Assembly: GCA_951812505.1 (NCBI GenBank)
Contig: CATOSI010000003.1
Span: 682,001-746,000 of the forward strand
Reading direction: 5' to 3'
Source of the DNA: an uncultured Dehalococcoidia bacterium
GTDB lineage: Bacteria; Chloroflexota; Dehalococcoidia; Lucifugimonadales; UBA1123
Length of the DNA stretch: 64,000 bases
The position numbers and the translations under genes were made by a program. The notes under the pieces are model-generated. The model made no database searches. It saw only the letters and a list, made by a program, of their open reading frames with translations, and was not told the origin of the DNA. Positions 60,613 through 64,000 of this stretch are shown one piece after another. The first letter of the stretch is position 1, and each line of letters opens with the position of its first letter.

Positions 60613-61563
60613 TTGGCAAATAACGTAACATTGGGCAGTGGACAATTCGCGTATGAGGTCATCGCCAACTGGGAGAAGCCGCCGGAAGGAATCGGGTGGC
60701 GCGAGACGGCGGGCGTAATCACCGACGCCGACGACAACGTTTACGTGTTCAGCAGGGGTGACCACCCTATGGTCGTCTTCGACAAGGACGGCAACTTCAT
60801 CAAGACCTGGGGCGAAGGGGTCTTCACCCGCGCGCATGGCGTGAGCGTCGGCCCGGACAACACGCTGTACTGTACCGACGACGGGGATCACACGGTCCGT
60901 CAGTGCACGCTGGACGGCGAAGTATTGATGACGATTGGCGTGCCCAATGAGCCTGCGGCAGCCCACAGTAACAAGCCTTTCAACCGATGCACTCATGTCG
61001 CCACCGACCCCGCGAACGGCGACCTGTTCATCTCGGACGGCTACGGCAACGGGAACGTTCACAAGTTTACAGCGGATGGGGAGCATATCAAGACATGGGG
61101 CAGCCCAGGAACCGACCCCGGCCAGTTCAACATCGTGCATAATATCGCGACCGACCGCGACGGATACGTGTATGTCTGCGACCGCGAGAACCATCGTGTG
61201 CAGGTCTTCGACCGCGACGGCAAGCTGGAGGATGTGTGGTACAACCTGCATAGGCCGTGCGCCATCTACATCAGTGAGGACCAGCGTGTATATGTCGGGG
61301 AGCTCGGCTTCGGAATGTCCGTCAATCGCAACACTCCCAACATCGGCCCGCGCGTCGCGATCATGACCACCGCTGGCAAGGTGCTGGATCGACTGGGCAA
61401 CGGCTATGGCCTGGAGGCCGGCCAGTTCATCGCTCCGCACGGCATCTGCCTGGACTCGGAGGACAGCATCTACGTGGCAGAGGTAGCGCATACGAACATC
61501 AGCCACAACGAGACCCCACCGCCCGGCGTCCGCGCCTTTCAGAAGCTGGCGCGAAGCGGATAA
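60613..61563 (+). CDS. NHL-repeat / 6-bladed propeller protein
   Basis: 316 residues from TTG 60613, with GGGGAGG 6 bp upstream; a GTG at 60583 would be inside that site. Repeats of the NHL type: VYVFSRGDHPMVVFDKDGN, GPDNTLYCTDDGDHTVRQC, GDLFISDGYGNGNVHKFTAD, GYVYVCDRENHRVQVFDRDGK. This resembles the propeller of peptidyl-amidoglycolate lyases. No signal peptide seen. Function unknown; possibly a hydrolase/lactonase. Confidence 0.88.
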   Translation: MANNVTLGSGQFAYEVIANWEKPPEGIGWRETAGVITDADDNVYVFSRGDHPMVVFDKDGNFIKTWGEGVFTRAHGVSVGPDNTLYCTDDGDHTVRQCTLDGEVLMTIGVPNEPAAAHSNKPFNRCTHVATDPANGDLFISDGYGNGNVHKFTADGEHIKTWGSPGTDPGQFNIVHNIATDRDGYVYVCDRENHRVQVFDRDGKLEDVWYNLHRPCAIYISEDQRVYVGELGFGMSVNRNTPNIGPRVAIMTTAGKVLDRLGNGYGLEAGQFIAPHGICLDSEDSIYVAEVAHTNISHNETPPPGVRAFQKLARSG

Positions 61564-61606
61564 TCGAGAGCGTGACCGACGAGACAGCAAGCCTACACAA
61601 AGCCGT

Positions 61607-62491
61607 ATGATCCGGAGACGCGCCAAGAGGCAGATAAAAAACAGACCATTCCTATTCAGGATAGCCCTGTTCTTTCTGAGATGGGCCAGAGCGTTTGGAA
61701 TGATGACTGCCTATGCGCGCCTCCAGATCAACTGGCTCCTATTCTCCAACGAACATACCAACTACACATATCACCTGACTGATCTCAACATCCGGCATCT
61801 GGCGCATTTCATAAGTATCGCGATAGGCGCAGATGTTCATAAAGTCAGTTCATACTTGGATGAGGTACTATTGGACCGGGAGCTGAGAGAACACATAGCT
61901 GAACGGGTGTCGAACGGCGGCCATAGATTTGAAGCCGACGAGGAAGCGCGGTACGGTCGCCGTATCGGATGGTACGCAATAGTCAGGATTCTGAAACCAA
62001 AAGTGGTGGTAGAATCTGGAACTGACAAGGGTTTGGGAAGCTGCGTTCTGGCGAGCGCATTGCTCCGTAATCAGCAGGAGGGATTTCCCGGAAGGCTTTA
62101 CACAATAGATATTGACTCAAACGCGGGTTGGCTGATTGCCCACCCATGCAACCAGGTGGCGGAATTGATTTTCGATGACTCCCACGCTGCCCTGAATGGC
62201 TTCAGTCTGCCAATAGACGTATTCATTCACGACAGTTTCCATGAATACAGCCACGAAGCGAAGGAGTATTCTCTGATCAAAGACAAGCTGGCTCCGAGCG
62301 CAGTTATCATGTCAGATAACTCCCATGCGGGAACGGCGCTGATGGACTTCGCCGAGGCCAACGCCCTCGACTTTCACTTCTGGAGTGAACGCCCACAGAA
62401 ACACTTCTATCCCGGAGGTGGGATTGGCCTGGCAGTTCCTCTCAAGACAGATGATCACGGCGCTCCCCGAAGAACGATCCGGGACACATGA
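61607..62491 (+). CDS. Class I SAM-dependent methyltransferase-like protein
   Basis: 294 residues. The central part VVVESGTDKGLGSCVLASAL is a motif I-like loop (in the Methyltransf_24 style). TIDIDSNAGWLIAH and VFIHDSFHEYSHEAKEYSLI fit motifs II-IV, and SDNSHAGTALMDFAE follows. The N-terminal 90 residues include a hydrophobic basic segment (RIALFFLRWARAF), perhaps membrane associated. Lower G+C than neighbours. Substrate unknown. Confidence 0.8.
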   Translation: MIRRRAKRQIKNRPFLFRIALFFLRWARAFGMMTAYARLQINWLLFSNEHTNYTYHLTDLNIRHLAHFISIAIGADVHKVSSYLDEVLLDRELREHIAERVSNGGHRFEADEEARYGRRIGWYAIVRILKPKVVVESGTDKGLGSCVLASALLRNQQEGFPGRLYTIDIDSNAGWLIAHPCNQVAELIFDDSHAALNGFSLPIDVFIHDSFHEYSHEAKEYSLIKDKLAPSAVIMSDNSHAGTALMDFAEANALDFHFWSERPQKHFYPGGGIGLAVPLKTDDHGAPRRTIRDT

Positions 62492-62906
62492 GCCACCACC
62501 GAGTGATAGCTCAGGGCCTTTGCAAAGTCGTCCGCGCTTCCATTTCCACTTCACATCCATTCCGCCAATACGCTACAATATACTCATGAAGAACAAAGTT
62601 TCTGGTGCTGGATACATAAACACAAATTTATGTTTTCGAAAATCGAAGCCTCGGAGATTTCAAAACACGCTAACGCAGGGCGACGCAGGGCAAACTCAGG
62701 GCAAAATCGCCCCCTGTACATGCCTGTGACTTGCCTGTTCCCGCCCTGTACAATTATAAATCAGAATATATGAACCTCCGGATCCGCCAACTCGCCGGAA
62801 CACATCTGACTCAACTTTGAAAAAGCCCTGGTGATAGCTGCGTCTCAATTGCCGACCCATGTGATTCGTGCTATCCTCAGCCCATGAACACGAAGGAGGA
62901 TTTTCG
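62492..62906. other. Intergenic region with short CAGGGC repeats
   Basis: About 415 bp, A+T-rich in the first half. CAGGGC occurs three times within 62675-62702 and inverted GCCCTG later at 62745. No gene seen. Confidence 0.45.
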
Positions 62907-63893
62907 ATGACCACGGCACACAAGCATGCTTCCGCCGCCGGCATGACGAAGGCGGCCAAGAGGTTCGTGGAGAGCCTCAGCGGCGACCAGCGCGACAAGA
63001 CGATCTACGAGTATATGGACGGCGAGCGCATCTTCTGGTACTACCCTCCGGTCAACAGGCACGGCCTTCCGCTCAGGGACATGGACGACGATCAGCGGCA
63101 ACTCGCCTACTCGCTCATGGAGACCGGACTCACCGACAGGTCGTTCGACCAGGCCAAGTTGATCATCGAGCATGAGTCCGTACTAGGCCCGTTGGAAAAG
63201 GAAGCCGGTATAACTAGCTTCGTTCGTGACCCGGACCTCTACTACTGGACTGTGTTCGGCGATCCGGGCAGCGACAAGGAGCCGTGGGGCTGGCGAGTCG
63301 AGGGACATCACGTCTCCCTGAATTTCAGCCTGTGGGGTGACAAGTTCATCTCGATGACACCGTTCTTCTTTGGGTCCAATCCCGCCGAGGTCCGCAAGGG
63401 GCCGAAAAAGGGACTGCGAATTCTCGACCAGCGCGAAGACCTGGGCTACGAACTCATGAACAGCCTGGATAAGGGGCAGACAAGCAAGGCGACCATCTAC
63501 AGCGAAGCGCCGTATGACATTCTTACGTACAACGCATCCCGCGTGTCGCTTCCCCCTGAAGAGGGCCTGCCCGCGTCGAAGATGAATGACACCCAGAAGG
63601 ACATCCTCCGAAACCTGGTCAACGTCTATGTGAACCAGGTACGAACGGACATGGCACAGGAGAAGCTCCAGCGACTTGAGGACGAGGGCTTCGACGGCCT
63701 GCACTGGGCTTGGGGCGGCCCCTTGGAGCAAGGCAAGGAGCATTACTACCGGATCCACGGCGGCAACTTCGTTGTCGAGTTCGACAATCGGCAGAATGGC
63801 GCCAACCACATCCACTCGGTCTGGCGCGACGTCGAGAACGACTTCGCAAACGACGTACTGCGTGAGCACTTGCTGCTGTATCACGTTCTATAG
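62907..63893 (+). CDS. DUF3500 domain protein
   Basis: 328 residues from ATG 62907, with AAGGAGG upstream. DUF3500 hallmark parts: QRDKTIYEYMDGERIFWYYP, GLPLRDMDDDQRQLAYSLM, RDPDLYYWTVFGDPG and the end HIHSVWRDVENDFANDVL. Family function is unknown, but members occur next to catabolic genes in SAR202-like and other environmental genomes. A perfect hairpin follows at 63921-63960. Confidence 0.93.
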   Translation: MTTAHKHASAAGMTKAAKRFVESLSGDQRDKTIYEYMDGERIFWYYPPVNRHGLPLRDMDDDQRQLAYSLMETGLTDRSFDQAKLIIEHESVLGPLEKEAGITSFVRDPDLYYWTVFGDPGSDKEPWGWRVEGHHVSLNFSLWGDKFISMTPFFFGSNPAEVRKGPKKGLRILDQREDLGYELMNSLDKGQTSKATIYSEAPYDILTYNASRVSLPPEEGLPASKMNDTQKDILRNLVNVYVNQVRTDMAQEKLQRLEDEGFDGLHWAWGGPLEQGKEHYYRIHGGNFVVEFDNRQNGANHIHSVWRDVENDFANDVLREHLLLYHVL

Positions 63894-63920
63894 AACGCAC
63901 TGATAAAATCAGGTAGCGAA

Positions 63921-63960
63921 ACATGAAGAGGCCACCGAGCAATCGGTGGCCTCTTCATGT
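63921..63960. terminator. Perfect 18-bp hairpin with GCAA loop after DUF3500 gene
   Basis: ACATGAAGAGGCCACCGA at 63921-63938, a GCAA tetraloop, and its exact complement to 63960. It lies 27 bp after the stop. There is no T-run, so its role as a terminator is tentative. The GNRA-type loop makes it a stable RNA stem. Confidence 0.65.
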
Positions 63961-64000
63961 TCGAGGGAGGGCCTCGCTAAACGTATTCAAGCGCCTGTTC

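Noticed and set aside
60514-61626. A 370-codon minus-strand frame
   Set aside because: Antisense to the NHL-type gene; hydrophobic/Val-rich shadow translation.
62675-62702. CAGGGC tandem repeats as possible CRISPR or origin iterons
   Set aside because: Only three short units with irregular spacing.

Overview
The window looks like part of a chromosome of an uncultured bacterium, most plausibly a Chloroflexota member (Dehalococcoidia or SAR202-like). That placement is inference. It rests on gene content: a squalene-hopene cyclase next to HpnG/HpnH-like genes; a thiolase plus zinc-ribbon OB-fold pair; several amidohydrolase, SDR, enolase-superfamily, FAH and DUF3500 catabolic genes; and a housekeeping run dprA-topA-xer-aroQ-pepP-efp-xseA-xseB. 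No rRNA gene or CRISPR array was seen. Most of the window is fairly GC-rich, dense in genes and uses ATG, GTG and TTG starts. The stretch from about 1.7 to 10.2 kb is visibly more A+T-rich and carries mobile elements and genes of unknown function.

Layout. 1-1.4 kb: a partial amidohydrolase and an SDR, both on the minus strand. 1.9-10.2 kb: an accessory island with a truncated pentapeptide-type membrane protein, an IS5-like element, a possible short RNA gene, a complete IS21 element that splits a small host ORF, two small genes, and a tight minus-strand operon of four unknown genes below a perfect 18-bp hairpin. 10.2-18.7 kb (minus strand): a sugar-nucleotide-type epimerase, a dual-specificity phosphatase, an AlaX editing protein, a decayed toxin with an intact antitoxin, a thiolase with its OB-fold partner, then the hopanoid cluster hpnH-hpnG-shc. 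19.2-25.8 kb: deaminase, methyltransferases, phosphoesterase, acetyltransferase, ornithine-cyclodeaminase-like protein, Uma2 and small membrane or zinc-ribbon proteins. 25.9-31.5 kb: trpB, hicB with a nonsense-mutated hicA, a sulfatase, an SBP56/methanethiol-oxidase-like protein and a membrane protein. 31.5-35.3 kb (minus strand): a three-gene ABC-2 exporter, a RelE-type toxin-antitoxin pair and the remnant of a DNA methyltransferase. 35.9-38.1 kb: Uma2 and an unusual fusion of a bifunctional-nuclease domain with a ClpA/B N-domain. 38.4-50.5 kb: two tRNA-Ser genes and the long plus-strand housekeeping series. 50.6-63.9 kb: mixed catabolic and envelope genes, including an enolase-superfamily enzyme, a sortase, a LysR regulator, a lipoprotein sugar dehydrogenase, a MOSC protein, an NHL-type propeller and DUF3500.

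Together the genes describe a bacterium with hopanoid membranes that degrades varied organic acids, esters and sulfated compounds. Its genome is being remodelled by insertion sequences and by decay of toxin-antitoxin and restriction-modification genes. The best candidates for something undescribed are the 7.8-9.8 kb operon with its hairpin, the possible short RNA at 4.0 kb, and the BFN/Clp-N fusion.
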